Shown: piece by piece, positions 28,315-36,787 of the stretch
Numbering within the stretch: the first letter of the stretch is position 1
Layout: the number at the start of each line of letters is the position of its first letter
NCBI RefSeq assembly: GCF_000374165.1
Contig: NZ_KB893714.1
Span: 1-64,000, forward strand
Source: Parafrankia elaeagni
GTDB lineage: Bacteria; Actinomycetota; Actinomycetes; Frankiales; Frankiaceae
Length of the DNA: 64,000 bases
Direction of reading: 5' to 3'
Translations under genes and position numbers: made by a program
The notes under the pieces: model-generated
Seen by the model: the letters and a program-made list of their open reading frames with translations, nothing else
What the model was told of the DNA's origin: nothing
Database searches by the model: none

Positions 28315-28432
28315 GCCCGCATGCTACCCGCAGCGGCCCGACCAGCAGCCCACGCTGATCACCGTCGCACATGGGGCGACCGGAGGACGACACCCCCTGG
28401 GCCTCCTGGGCGATGGTGTCCCATCCCCGCCG

Positions 28433-29239
28433 ATGGTTCACTCATTACTTGTGTCCCGGACTGCGCTCGTCGCCACCGACCTGGACGGAACCCTGATCCG
28501 CAGTGACGGCACCGTCTCGGACCGGACGAGGGACGCGTTGCGCCGTGTTGAAGACGCCGGCGCCACCGTCGTGTTCGTCACGGGCCGCCCCACCCGCGTC
28601 ATGGCCGACATCGTCCGCCAGACGGCGGCGACCGGCCTGGCCATCTGCGCCAACGGGGCACTCGTCTACGACCTCGACACCTGCGTGTCGGTGCGGGAGA
28701 CGATCCTGGAGTCCGCCGCCGCGGTGAAACTCGCGAGCGCGATCCGGGAAATGATCCCAGGGGTCGCCTTTGCGGTGGAAAGCGGCCTGCGGTTCGGGCG
28801 CGAACCCGCTTTCAGCACCATGTGGCCCGATCCGGAGGAGATGGTCGCCAGCTTCCGTGAGCTCCTCGAATGCCTGCCCACGGCGAAGCTCCTGGTCCGC
28901 CGCGGCGGCGCGTCGATGGTCGACGTCTACGGCACGATCGTCGAACTCGCCGGGACGGACGCGGCGGTGACGATGTCGAGCGCCGACCTGATCGAGATCG
29001 CCGGGCCGGGAGTGTCGAAGGCGGTGGCTCTGGCCAGGCTCGCCCAGGACCTCGGAATCCGGCCGGCGCAGGTCGTCGCGTTCGGGGACATGCCGAACGA
29101 CCTGCCCTTGTTCGCCTGGGCCGGGCATGCGGTGGCGGTCTCGAACGCCCACCCGGACGTCCTCGCCGCCGCCCACGAGGTCACCGCGTCGAACGACGAG
29201 GACGGCGTCGCGCTCGTCCTGGAGCGTCTCTTCCCCTGA
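28433..29239 (+). CDS. HAD-superfamily hydrolase (Cof type)
   Basis: A 268-residue phosphatase of the Cof/IIB subfamily. Motif I is ATDLDGTLIRSDG with the nucleophile Asp, motif II is VVFVTGRPTR, then motif III Lys in GPGVSKAVALA, and motif IV AFGDMPNDLPLF. Substrates in this family are sugar phosphates or nucleotides; the actual one is unknown. ATG 28433 and GTG 28451 both fit; the latter starts just before the core. It is divergent from hisE and convergent with the XRE regulator, with 20 bases between stops. Confidence 0.87.
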   Translation: MVHSLLVSRTALVATDLDGTLIRSDGTVSDRTRDALRRVEDAGATVVFVTGRPTRVMADIVRQTAATGLAICANGALVYDLDTCVSVRETILESAAAVKLASAIREMIPGVAFAVESGLRFGREPAFSTMWPDPEEMVASFRELLECLPTAKLLVRRGGASMVDVYGTIVELAGTDAAVTMSSADLIEIAGPGVSKAVALARLAQDLGIRPAQVVAFGDMPNDLPLFAWAGHAVAVSNAHPDVLAAAHEVTASNDEDGVALVLERLFP

Positions 29240-29259
29240 CGCGCTCCTCCCTGACGGGC

Positions 29260-30171
29260 TCATCGAGGCCGGGCGAGGTCCGCGTACAGGGTCTTGTACT
29301 CGGCGAGGATCGGTTCCAGGTCGGCCTCGGAGTTCGCCACGAAGTAGTCGTGTACGCGACGATAGAAGTCCACCGTGCGTCGCTCACGCACCATCGTGGC
29401 CTCGACCGACTCGAGCAGGACCATTCGGTCGTCCAGCAGGGTGAAACCATGGGCCGGTGGGAATCGCAGCTCGACCGTCCGCGGAACCACCCGCACCATG
29501 ACATTGTCGAGCTCTGCGACCTTCTCGATACGGTCGATCTGCGCCAGCATGTAAGCCGGCGGCGCAAAACGATTACTAAGCACGGATTCCATGATGACGA
29601 AGTCGAATGTCCGCCGGGGTTCGTACAGCCGTTCCTGTCGCTGCGCCCGCAGTGACACCGTGGCCGCGGTCCGGGTGTCCCACTCCTCTTCGCTGGCGTC
29701 CTCCGCGTACTCGATCGCGAGATAGGCACTCAAAAGGCGACGGGTGTATTCACTGATCTGCAACAGACCGGGCACGGCGACGGGCTCGTAGCTGCGCAGC
29801 TCCCGCACCCGTCCCTCTTCGGTGAAGTAGTCGAGCTGCTCGACACCGCCGCCCTGGCGGCGACCTGTCGTCCTCCTGCCGGCAGAGGCCCGCAGCTGCT
29901 CCGCGTCGGTAACCAGGCCGCGGTACGCGCTTTCGGACATGCCCAACGCCCTGGCGATGCGTTCGACGTCCGTCGGGGTCGGCGTGAGCTGGCCGCGCTC
30001 CAGCTTGGAGATCTTCGCCTGGCTCATGTGTACCTTGGCGCCGAGGGCTTCACCTGTCAGCCCGCGTTCCCGCCGCAGGGAGCCCAGGGTCCGGCCGATA
30101 CTGACCGCCGACGGGGCGCCCTCACGGGCGGCCTCGTCGTTGCGGTGTGACGCGCCGGGGGCATTGTCCAT
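29260..30171 (-). CDS. XRE-family regulator with DUF5753 (Scr1-type) domain
   Basis: A 303-residue DNA-binding regulator. The N-terminal helix-turn-helix is seen in LRRERGLTGEALGAKVHMSQ and KISKLERGQ (about residues 30-60). The C-terminal domain starts with the typical YEPVAVPGLLQISEYTRRLL and has RQERLYEP and FDFVIMESVL, which is DUF5753. Such regulators are very abundant in Streptomyces and Frankia and usually pair with a small protein encoded next door; some pairs behave like toxin-antitoxin systems and some control development. Here the neighbour is the 74-residue gene 66 bases upstream on the same strand. ATG 30171 is favoured by GAGGTG upstream. Confidence 0.88.
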   Translation of the reverse strand: MDNAPGASHRNDEAAREGAPSAVSIGRTLGSLRRERGLTGEALGAKVHMSQAKISKLERGQLTPTPTDVERIARALGMSESAYRGLVTDAEQLRASAGRRTTGRRQGGGVEQLDYFTEEGRVRELRSYEPVAVPGLLQISEYTRRLLSAYLAIEYAEDASEEEWDTRTAATVSLRAQRQERLYEPRRTFDFVIMESVLSNRFAPPAYMLAQIDRIEKVAELDNVMVRVVPRTVELRFPPAHGFTLLDDRMVLLESVEATMVRERRTVDFYRRVHDYFVANSEADLEPILAEYKTLYADLARPR

Positions 30172-30237
30172 CGCTGACACCTCGGTACGGTCCGTGCGGC
30201 GGGTCAGCCAGCAGCCGGGGGACCCTCGACGGCCGCG

Positions 30238-30462
30238 CTATCCGTTGGCTGGAAGTCGGCCCCCGACAGAAAGCTCCCGCATGGCGTCAACAAGCAGCTG
30301 GCGGGGAATACGCACCAGAGTCTCACCTTCCGGCACCTCGCCGGCTCCGCGTTGATCCGGGACGACATAACCCTGCACAACCAGGTCGGTACTCTCCGTT
30401 GTGTACACGGTCGGGCATCCCGACCCGCGGCAGGCCGTGCCGACCAACGGGGTGAGCTCCAT
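30238..30462 (-). CDS. Small CxxxGCP-motif protein paired with the XRE regulator
   Basis: A 74-residue protein of unknown function. It starts MELTPLVGTACRGSGCPTVY and ends in a PEGETLVRIPRQLLVDAM helix. ACGGAG lies just before ATG 30462. It is clearly paralogous to the product of 30877-31077: both share (E/R)LTPL, Cys...SGCP(T/A)V, a (V/L)VQG strand, (P/S)(E/P)GE(T/A)LV and a final amphipathic helix. The order small gene then XRE on one strand suggests one transcript. No catalytic motif is visible. It is not the usual DUF397 partner, whose motifs are absent. Confidence 0.75.
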   Translation of the reverse strand: MELTPLVGTACRGSGCPTVYTTESTDLVVQGYVVPDQRGAGEVPEGETLVRIPRQLLVDAMRELSVGGRLPANG

Positions 30463-30876
30463 TGCTCCGTGACTCCTGACTGTCAGCTCTACGAACCGCC
30501 GGCCGCCACGGATGTTAGCCCGAATCGAGGGCATTATGCGGGCGGCCAGCCGAATTACTCGGGACCAGGGCCCGGAGACGACCGAATATAGTCGCGCCGT
30601 CGGGCGCCCGACAGCAGGGCACGCTGCGACACGACACCGAAGAAACACGTTCCGTGATCGCGAAGGGATTATTGGTAACGAAAGACAGGGGTCGGGTCGG
30701 GACGGCGAGGCGACCCGGGTCGCCGACGGGGTCGCGCCACGACTGCCGCACGACCTCCGCTCGCCGCATCAGCCACGAGATCCACCATCACTCTCGGCCC
30801 CGGCAACAGACCGGGTCGGTATGATGTACGACACATTGGACGACCAGGGTCGGTCTGCGGCGAAAGGCCTGGCCGG
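30463..30876. other. Gap between the two small paralogues
   Basis: About 410 bases with short stretches of lower GC (AT-rich near 30530-30600 and 30655-30690). No gene is supported. It probably holds the promoter for the 30462-29260 unit. Confidence 0.35.
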
Positions 30877-31077
30877 TCACAGCGCGCGGAGTCGGCGCAC
30901 CGCCTCCTCGAACACATCCAGCGGGATCACCACGAGGGCCTCCCCCGGCGAGAGACGGGCAGCAGCCGGCGGCCGGTCCACGCGATCACCCTGAACCAGG
31001 ATGAAACCCGAGTCGCTCAGAAAGACGGCCGGGCATCCACTGGTGTTGCAGCTGGCGGTCAGAGGGGTCAGGCGCAT
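30877..31077 (-). CDS. Second small CxxxGCP-motif protein
   Basis: A 66-residue paralogue of the product of 30238-30462. It begins MRLTPLTASCNTSGCPAVF and ends LDVFEEAVRRLRAL. The two Cys of the first third are conserved between the copies with the same spacing to Pro, which could bind metal or form a redox pair. ATG 31077 is chosen because it aligns with the start of the paralogue and has AAAAGAGG upstream. There is no regulator directly downstream, so this copy may depend on the XRE protein at 29260-30171. Confidence 0.72.
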   Translation of the reverse strand: MRLTPLTASCNTSGCPAVFLSDSGFILVQGDRVDRPPAAARLSPGEALVVIPLDVFEEAVRRLRAL

Positions 31078-31701
31078 CGTGGTGACCTCTTTTCCGTTTT
31101 CCCGACCACCGGCCGGTCGCAGACAGGCGCCACCGGGCTCCAGCGAACAGCATCGCCGTTCTCGCGTGGGGGAGTCAGGGCGAGTAGACCATAAAGTCAC
31201 ACACACCGCCCCCGAATACCAATAATGCAAAAGATTCACCAATTACGGTGAATTAGATGCGTCAAACAAAAGGTGTCACACACAAAGAGCGACCATGCAA
31301 CATCTGAGCGTAGTCGAATATCGACTTTAGACGTGATCCGGCAAAGATCAAGGATTATTCGCCCAAAAGACCTTGTGATTCAGGTCGGCAGGAGTGACGA
31401 TTCGCAGACCCCTGGCGGAACTACCAGGGCGTTCCACAGATCCTCCCGCACCCTAGGAGGTGCATCGGATGACGGACACGGGGGCGCGGCAGTCCGCGAG
31501 ACGACGCTGCACGGAGCCGCAGGGGGCGTCCCACGCGCTCATCTCTCCACCCAGGCCGAGTCGCACCGGCCCGGGTCGCACGAGGCCCGGTCACGTGAAG
31601 CCCGGTCACGCGAAGTCTCGCCCGGACGGCGTAACGGCCGACCCGCTGGCACTGGCCCACCAGGTCACATCCCTCGACAAATCGTGCGGGGGAGAACAGG
31701 A
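31078..31701. other. AT-rich divergent intergenic region
   Basis: About 620 bases between the small-protein gene (minus) and the membrane-protein gene (plus). Roughly 31170-31400 is markedly AT-richer than its surroundings and contains the palindromes noted separately. No gene is supported. The long frame open from 31273 has no coding character before 31702. Confidence 0.4.
31234..31253. promoter_or_regulatory. Inverted repeat, possible operator
   Basis: ATTCACC and GGTGAAT (31234-31240, 31247-31253) form a perfect 7-bp inverted repeat with a 6-base gap in an AT-rich island upstream of the small-protein gene at 31077. A second short palindrome, GTCGA-ATA-TCGAC, lies at 31313-31325. The size fits a dimeric helix-turn-helix regulator, but binding is inferred only. 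Confidence 0.35.
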
Positions 31702-32826
31702 ATGAACGTGCTCGCCTTCAACGGGCCGCACCCCGTCCTCTCGGTCGGAGCAGCGGCTCTCCTCGGTGTGGCGCTCACCGTCTTCACCGCCCGGCTCCGG
31801 AAGTTCCGCGCCGCCTTCCTCTTCATTGTGCTCACCCTGCTTCTCGCCGGCGCGGCCGGCGTCGGAGAACTCGCCGCCCGCGAACCCGACGGGGCAGCGA
31901 CGGGTGGTGGCGCCGCCACGCCGGGCGTCCCGCCGGAGCATCTCGCCGAGCGGGCTCCGGGCGATGGTCTCGACGGTGGCTCTCTCGTGCTGACGGTGCT
32001 GGGCCTGGTACTCGTTCTGCTCGGCACCGCGGTCTGGGCACTGTGGGCCCGCCGGTACGAACGGCGCAGCGCCGGGCCGGCCGCGGGCGGCAGCGGCGGC
32101 ACCACCACCCGGGCCCGACCGGACCTGACCGCCTCGCGCTGGACCCACACACCACTGCCCGCGCCGCGCCGCCAGGTCGATGACCAGCCCACGATCATCA
32201 CGGTTCTCGACGACGTGGCGACCTGTGCCGGGCCAGCCGACGACGACGGCTGGCCGGACGTGTTCGACCCGCAGGAAGGCCGGGAGGGCGAGGCCCTCGT
32301 CGTCCTCCCCCACGGCTCCCGGCGGTCCTGGGACGAGCCGATTCTCGAGAACCTGAACGCGCGCATCGGCCGGGTCACGCGCCTCTACCTGAGCGCCGTC
32401 AGACATCGGCCCGGACGTCCCGCCAAGGTCGACGTGCTGGCGCCGGACACCCGTCACTTCGTTTGTGCGCTGACAAACATGCTGGATCTCTTCGGCGGGC
32501 GGGAACCGGCCACGCGTATGGAGACCCTGGTGGCAGCCGTCCGCGAGGCGGAAGCCCGGTGGGCGGTCGTGGGGATCCAGGCCGACCGGCCGGCGTCCGG
32601 TCAGCCGGCATCGCGCGCCGCGGCCGACGGCACCGGCACCGGCACCGGCACCGCGGAGCAGGACCGGGAGCGCCCCCGCGCGCCAGTGGCGAAACACCGC
32701 GTGCTGATCCCGCCGCGGCCACCGGTTCCTCCGTCTCCCGACCTGGGCGACGACGGCCGGCATCCCCGCCCGGCCCGCCGCCAGCCCGGAGAGCACCCGC
32801 CCGACCGGCCTCGCCTGCGGAGCTGA
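31702..32826 (+). CDS. Predicted membrane protein of unknown function
   Basis: A 374-residue protein. Hydrophobic segments at about 9-27, 32-50 and 88-108 suggest three membrane helices, with the rest cytosolic. The soluble part has DDQPTIITVLDDVAT and a conserved-looking middle (LENLNARIGRVTRLYLSAV, TRHFVCALTNMLDLFGG), then a tail rich in Thr-Gly repeats, Arg and Pro. I recognise no family. ATG 31702 has GGGGGAG at 31688-31694. Its downstream neighbours are tldD and pmbA, with a gap of 72 bases. Confidence 0.75.
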   Translation: MNVLAFNGPHPVLSVGAAALLGVALTVFTARLRKFRAAFLFIVLTLLLAGAAGVGELAAREPDGAATGGGAATPGVPPEHLAERAPGDGLDGGSLVLTVLGLVLVLLGTAVWALWARRYERRSAGPAAGGSGGTTTRARPDLTASRWTHTPLPAPRRQVDDQPTIITVLDDVATCAGPADDDGWPDVFDPQEGREGEALVVLPHGSRRSWDEPILENLNARIGRVTRLYLSAVRHRPGRPAKVDVLAPDTRHFVCALTNMLDLFGGREPATRMETLVAAVREAEARWAVVGIQADRPASGQPASRAAADGTGTGTGTAEQDRERPRAPVAKHRVLIPPRPPVPPSPDLGDDGRHPRPARRQPGEHPPDRPRLRS

Positions 32827-32898
32827 TCCGGCGACGCGCCGCCGGGCGCGGACGCACGCCGCGGCGCGGTTGATCGGCGGGCAGGCGAGGATAGGGGC

Positions 32899-34470
32899 AT
32901 GGCGACTTCCGTTCCCGGTCATCCGGCCGCACCGCCCCTGCCGCCGCACGACATCGACGAGGAGTTCCGCGCGCTTCCCACCGCGACGCTCACGGACGCC
33001 GCACTGCAGACCGCGCGCGACCTCGGTGCCACGCACGCCGACATTCGCGTCGAGCGGCTGAAGGAATCCGGGCTGTCCTTCCGCGATGCCGGGCTGGAAA
33101 GCCGCTCCGACGGCGTCACCGCCGGCTTCGCCGTCCGGGTCGTGCACGGGGGGACCTGGGGATTCGCCGCCGGGGTCGACCTGACGGCGGACGAGGCCGT
33201 CCGGGTGGCCCGCGAGGCGGTGGCCATGGCGAAGGTGGCCGCGCCGCTCAACTCCGAGGCGGTGGAGCTGGCCGGCGAGCCCGTCCACACCGGCGCCACC
33301 TGGGTCTCCGCCTATGCCGCGGACCCGTTCATGATCGACCCGCGTGAGCAGGTCGATCGGGTCGGCGGCCTGTGCCGGACGCTGTACGCCGCCCAGGACG
33401 TCGACCATGTGGACGGCCGGTTCGAGGCCGTCATGGAGAACAAGTTCTACGCCGATCTCGCCGGCACGGACACCAGCCAGCAGCGGGTCCGGGTGCTCTG
33501 CCAGATCGAGGCGACGCGGGTCGACCCGGCGGGCGGCTTCGAGACGATGCGCACCATCGCCCCGCCGGTCGGCCGCGGCTGGGAGTGGATGGTGGGCGGG
33601 CCCGCCGCGGGCTGCTGGGACTGGGAGTCCGAGATCGACCTGATCCCGTCGTTGCTGGCCGAGAAGGCGAAGGCGTCCTCGGTCGAGCCTGGCCGCTACG
33701 ACCTGGTCATCGACCCGTCGAACCTGTGGCTGACGATCCACGAGTCCGTCGGGCACGCCACCGAGCTCGACCGCGCGCTCGGCTACGAGGCCGCGTACGC
33801 CGGGACGTCCTTCGCCACCCTCGACCAGCTCGGCTCGCTGCGCTACGGCTCTCCGGCCATGACGGTGACCGGCGACCGGACCGCCCCCCACGGCCTCGCC
33901 ACCATCGGCTACGACGACGAGGGGGTGCGGACCGGCCAGTGGGACATCGTCCGGAACGGGGTCCTTGTCGGCTACCAGCTCGACCGGCGGATGGCTGCCC
34001 AGAACGCGGCCGCGCTCGGGGTGGACCGGTCGAACGGCTGCGCGTTCGCGGACTCCCCGGGCCATGTGCCGATCCAGCGGATGGCGAACGTGTCGCTGCT
34101 GCCCGCGCCCGGCGGCCCGTCCACCGAGGAGCTGATCAGCCGGGTGGACCACGGGATCTACGTCGTCGGTGACCGGAGCTGGTCGATCGACATGCAGCGG
34201 TACAACTTCCAGTTCACCGGGCAGCGCTTCTACGAGATCCGCAGGGGACAGCTCGTCGGCCAGCTCCGCGACCTGGCCTACCAGGCGACCACCACCGACT
34301 TCTGGGGCTCGCTGGAGGCTGTCGGCGGCCCGCAGACCTACGTGCTGGGCGGGGCGTTCAACTGCGGCAAGGGCCAGCCCGGGCAGGTCGCCGCGGTCAG
34401 CCACGGCTGCCCCTCGGCCCTGTTCCGCGATGTCAACATCCTGAACACCCGCCGTGAGGGCGGGCGATGA
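32899..34470 (+). CDS. tldD: TldD-family metalloprotease
   Basis: A 523-residue member of the TldD/PmbA (TldE) family. The zinc-binding motif is His281-Glu282...His286 in TIHESVGHATELDRALG, diagnostic for the catalytic TldD subunit. DIRVERLKESGLSFRD at the N-terminus and VGDRSWSIDMQRYNFQF near the C-terminus fit the family. TldD-TldE heterodimers cleave peptides, including modified-peptide leaders and antitoxins. ATG 32899 follows AGGATAGGGG. The stop overlaps the next ATG, so the two subunits are coupled. Confidence 0.93.
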   Translation: MATSVPGHPAAPPLPPHDIDEEFRALPTATLTDAALQTARDLGATHADIRVERLKESGLSFRDAGLESRSDGVTAGFAVRVVHGGTWGFAAGVDLTADEAVRVAREAVAMAKVAAPLNSEAVELAGEPVHTGATWVSAYAADPFMIDPREQVDRVGGLCRTLYAAQDVDHVDGRFEAVMENKFYADLAGTDTSQQRVRVLCQIEATRVDPAGGFETMRTIAPPVGRGWEWMVGGPAAGCWDWESEIDLIPSLLAEKAKASSVEPGRYDLVIDPSNLWLTIHESVGHATELDRALGYEAAYAGTSFATLDQLGSLRYGSPAMTVTGDRTAPHGLATIGYDDEGVRTGQWDIVRNGVLVGYQLDRRMAAQNAAALGVDRSNGCAFADSPGHVPIQRMANVSLLPAPGGPSTEELISRVDHGIYVVGDRSWSIDMQRYNFQFTGQRFYEIRRGQLVGQLRDLAYQATTTDFWGSLEAVGGPQTYVLGGAFNCGKGQPGQVAAVSHGCPSALFRDVNILNTRREGGR

Positions 34471-36032
34471 GCGGAGGTTTCCCGGTGACGAGGACGGCTC
34501 GCGGGATCCGGGCTTCGCACGAGATCGTCGAGCGGGCGCTGGAGCTCTCCCGCGCGGACGGGGCGGTCGTCATCGCCAGCGAGACGAGCACCGTCAACCT
34601 GCGGTGGGCCAACAACACCCTCACCACGAACGGCGCCGCACGCGACCGCTCGGTGACGGTGATCAGCATTGTCGGGCGTTCCTTCGGCGTACGCACCACC
34701 TCCACCGTGGACGGGCCGGGCACCGTCCGGGTGGCTGGTGACACCGGTGGGACCGGTGGGACCGCGGCCGGTGACGCCGGTGACCTGGCCGGGCTGGAGG
34801 CGCTGGTCCGGGCCTCGGAGGCCGCCGCCCGCGAATCGGACGACGCCGAGGACTACAGCGACCTGCTCCCCCCGGCTGCCGCGGCCCTGGCCGCCGGATC
34901 CTTCACCGACCCCGCCGAGCGGACCAGCAGCGCGGTGTTCACGGCCTTCGCGCGTGACCTGGCCGAGATCTTCGGGTCGGCGCGGGCGGAGAACCGCCGT
35001 CTGTTCGGCTTCGCCGAGCACGACCTGACCACCACCTGGCTCGGCACCTCGACCGGGCTGCGCCTGCGACACAGCCAGCCCACCGGCTCGGTGGAGTGGA
35101 ACGCCAAGAGCAGCGCGCCCGGTGGCTCCGTGTGGCACGGCCAGTCCACCCACGACTTCACCGATGTGGACGTCGCCGCGACCGACGCGCGGCTGCGGGC
35201 CCGGCTCGCCTGGTGCGACCGGTCCCTGGACCTTCCGGCCGGCCGGTACGAGACACTGCTGCCACCGTCCGCCGTCGCGGATCTCATGGTCAACCTGTAC
35301 TGGTCGGCCGCCGGCCGGGACGCGGCCGAGGGGCGCACCGTGTTCAGCCGGGCCGGCGGCGGGACACGGGTGGGCGAGTCGATCGGCCCGGCCGGCCTGC
35401 GGCTGTGGAGTGACCCGGGCGCCGTGGACCTGGCCACCACGCCGTTCGTCACCGCCGCCGGCGCCTCCGCCACGTCGAGCGTCTTCGACAACGGCCTGCC
35501 GCTGGGGCCGACCGACTGGATCCTCGATGGACGTCTCAACGCGCTGGTGCAGACCCGCGCGTCGGCCCGCACCGCCGGCCCGACCGCCACCGGCAGCGGC
35601 AGCGCCAGCGGCAGCGCCAGCGGCAGCGGCAGCACGGGCGGAGCGGGCGGGAGCGCGGCAGTGACCCCGTTCGTCAACAACCTGCTGCTCGACGGCGGCG
35701 GTACCGCCAGCCTCGAGGAGATGATCGCCTCGACCGAGCGCGGTCTGCTCCTGACCTGCCTCTGGTACATCCGCGAGGTGGATCCGGAGGTGCTCCTGCT
35801 CACCGGCCTCACCCGGGACGGCGTCTTCCTGGTCGAGCACGGCGAGGTCGTCGGCGCGGTGAACAACTTCCGGTTCAACGAGTCCCCGGTCGACCTGCTC
35901 GGGCGCGCGGCGCAGATCAGTGCCACCGAACGGACGCTGCCCCGCGAGTGGGCCGACTGGTTCACCCTGGCCCGCATGCCCGTGCTGCGGATCCCCGACT
36001 TCAACATGAGCTCGGTGAGCCCGGCTAGCTGA
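34467..36032 (+). CDS. pmbA: TldE/PmbA-family protein
   Basis: A 521-residue partner of TldD that lacks the HExxxH motif, as expected for the non-catalytic TldE subunit. Recognisable parts are VVIASETSTVNLRWANNTLT, SVTVISIVGRSFGV and LFGFAEHDLTTTWLGTSTGL. A low-complexity Ser-Gly-Ala stretch (about residues 371-400) is an insertion between conserved blocks. ATG 34467 overlaps the tldD stop (ATGA). A perfect hairpin at 36063-36102 ends the unit. Confidence 0.9.
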   Translation: MSGGFPVTRTARGIRASHEIVERALELSRADGAVVIASETSTVNLRWANNTLTTNGAARDRSVTVISIVGRSFGVRTTSTVDGPGTVRVAGDTGGTGGTAAGDAGDLAGLEALVRASEAAARESDDAEDYSDLLPPAAAALAAGSFTDPAERTSSAVFTAFARDLAEIFGSARAENRRLFGFAEHDLTTTWLGTSTGLRLRHSQPTGSVEWNAKSSAPGGSVWHGQSTHDFTDVDVAATDARLRARLAWCDRSLDLPAGRYETLLPPSAVADLMVNLYWSAAGRDAAEGRTVFSRAGGGTRVGESIGPAGLRLWSDPGAVDLATTPFVTAAGASATSSVFDNGLPLGPTDWILDGRLNALVQTRASARTAGPTATGSGSASGSASGSGSTGGAGGSAAVTPFVNNLLLDGGGTASLEEMIASTERGLLLTCLWYIREVDPEVLLLTGLTRDGVFLVEHGEVVGAVNNFRFNESPVDLLGRAAQISATERTLPREWADWFTLARMPVLRIPDFNMSSVSPAS

Positions 36033-36066
36033 ACCGGGCGAGCTGAAACGGGCGAGCTGAACCGGG
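36027..36066. repeat. Short tandem repeat at the pmbA stop
   Basis: The unit GAGCTGAACCGGGC, with small changes, occurs about three times across the pmbA stop codon and into the terminator. It probably arose by slippage. Confidence 0.5.
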
Positions 36067-36102
36067 TGTCGCGGGCCGGTTGCCGCCGGCCCGCGACACC
36101 CG
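36063..36102. terminator. Bidirectional terminator between pmbA and bpa
   Basis: Arms 36063-36079 and 36086-36102 are exact 17-bp complements around a six-base loop. It sits between two convergent genes and could end transcription from either side. Confidence 0.75.
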
Positions 36103-36147
36103 CTCCGGGGCTGGGACGCCTGGCCGGAGGCCCGCCCGGCTGCCGAC

Positions 36148-36708
36148 CTACAGGTAGGTGCCGCCGAAGGGCTCTCCGCCGTTCGGCGGCTGCTGCCCGC
36201 TCGGGAGCGCACGGCGGCGCATCTCCTCGAGCTGTGCGCGTGCCGCCATCTGCTGCGCGAACAGTGCGGTCTGCAGCCCGTGGAAGAGCCCCTCGAGCCA
36301 GCCGACCAGCTGCGCCTGCGCGATCCGCAGTTCCCCGTCGGACGGGGTGGCGTTCTCGTCGAACGGCAGCGAGAGCCGGGCGAGCTCCTCGCGCAGCTCC
36401 GGCGCGAGCCCGTCCGAGAGCTCGATGATCGAACTCTGGTGGATCTGGCGGAGCCGGTTGCGGCTGGCGTCGTCGAGCGGTGCTGCCCGCACCTCGTCCA
36501 GCAGCTGCTTGATCATGGTGCCGATGCGCATCACCTTGTCAGGCTGGGACACCATGTCGGCGAAGGGGTTCTTGGCCTCTCCCGTGCTCTCGCCGTCCAC
36601 GCCGGCTTCCGTGGCGGGTGCGATCGGTGCACCGACCGCGCCGCGAACCTCCTGCAGCGCGCCGTCCGGGCCGACAACGACGATGCGGGGTTTCGGTTGG
36701 TCTGTCAT
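36148..36708 (-). CDS. bpa: Bacterial proteasome activator
   Basis: A 186-residue protein that closely matches what I know of M. tuberculosis Bpa/PafE (Rv3780): VMRIGTMIKQLLDEVRAAPLD, SRNRLRQIH, DGLAPELREEL and AQAQLVGWLEGLFHGLQTAL are nearly identical. Bpa forms a ring that opens the 20S proteasome gate without ATP, using a C-terminal tyrosine tail; the tail here is GGTYL, against GQYL in Mycobacterium. ATG 36708 is chosen; ATG 36717 three codons upstream is possible. Its presence implies this organism has a proteasome. It is 79 bases downstream of the quinone oxidoreductase, the same pairing as in mycobacteria as I recall it. Confidence 0.94.
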   Translation of the reverse strand: MTDQPKPRIVVVGPDGALQEVRGAVGAPIAPATEAGVDGESTGEAKNPFADMVSQPDKVMRIGTMIKQLLDEVRAAPLDDASRNRLRQIHQSSIIELSDGLAPELREELARLSLPFDENATPSDGELRIAQAQLVGWLEGLFHGLQTALFAQQMAARAQLEEMRRRALPSGQQPPNGGEPFGGTYL

Positions 36709-36787
36709 GCCGTCCATCCTGCCCTTCTGATCGCACGAGTCCACCGGCGTGGCCTCGCCGCCACGCGGCGCGGGAGCGGACACCAGC

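Noticed and set aside
31606-34404. 932-codon minus-strand frame over tldD
   Set aside because: No domain; tldD on the opposite strand has the zinc motif and a good ribosome site.
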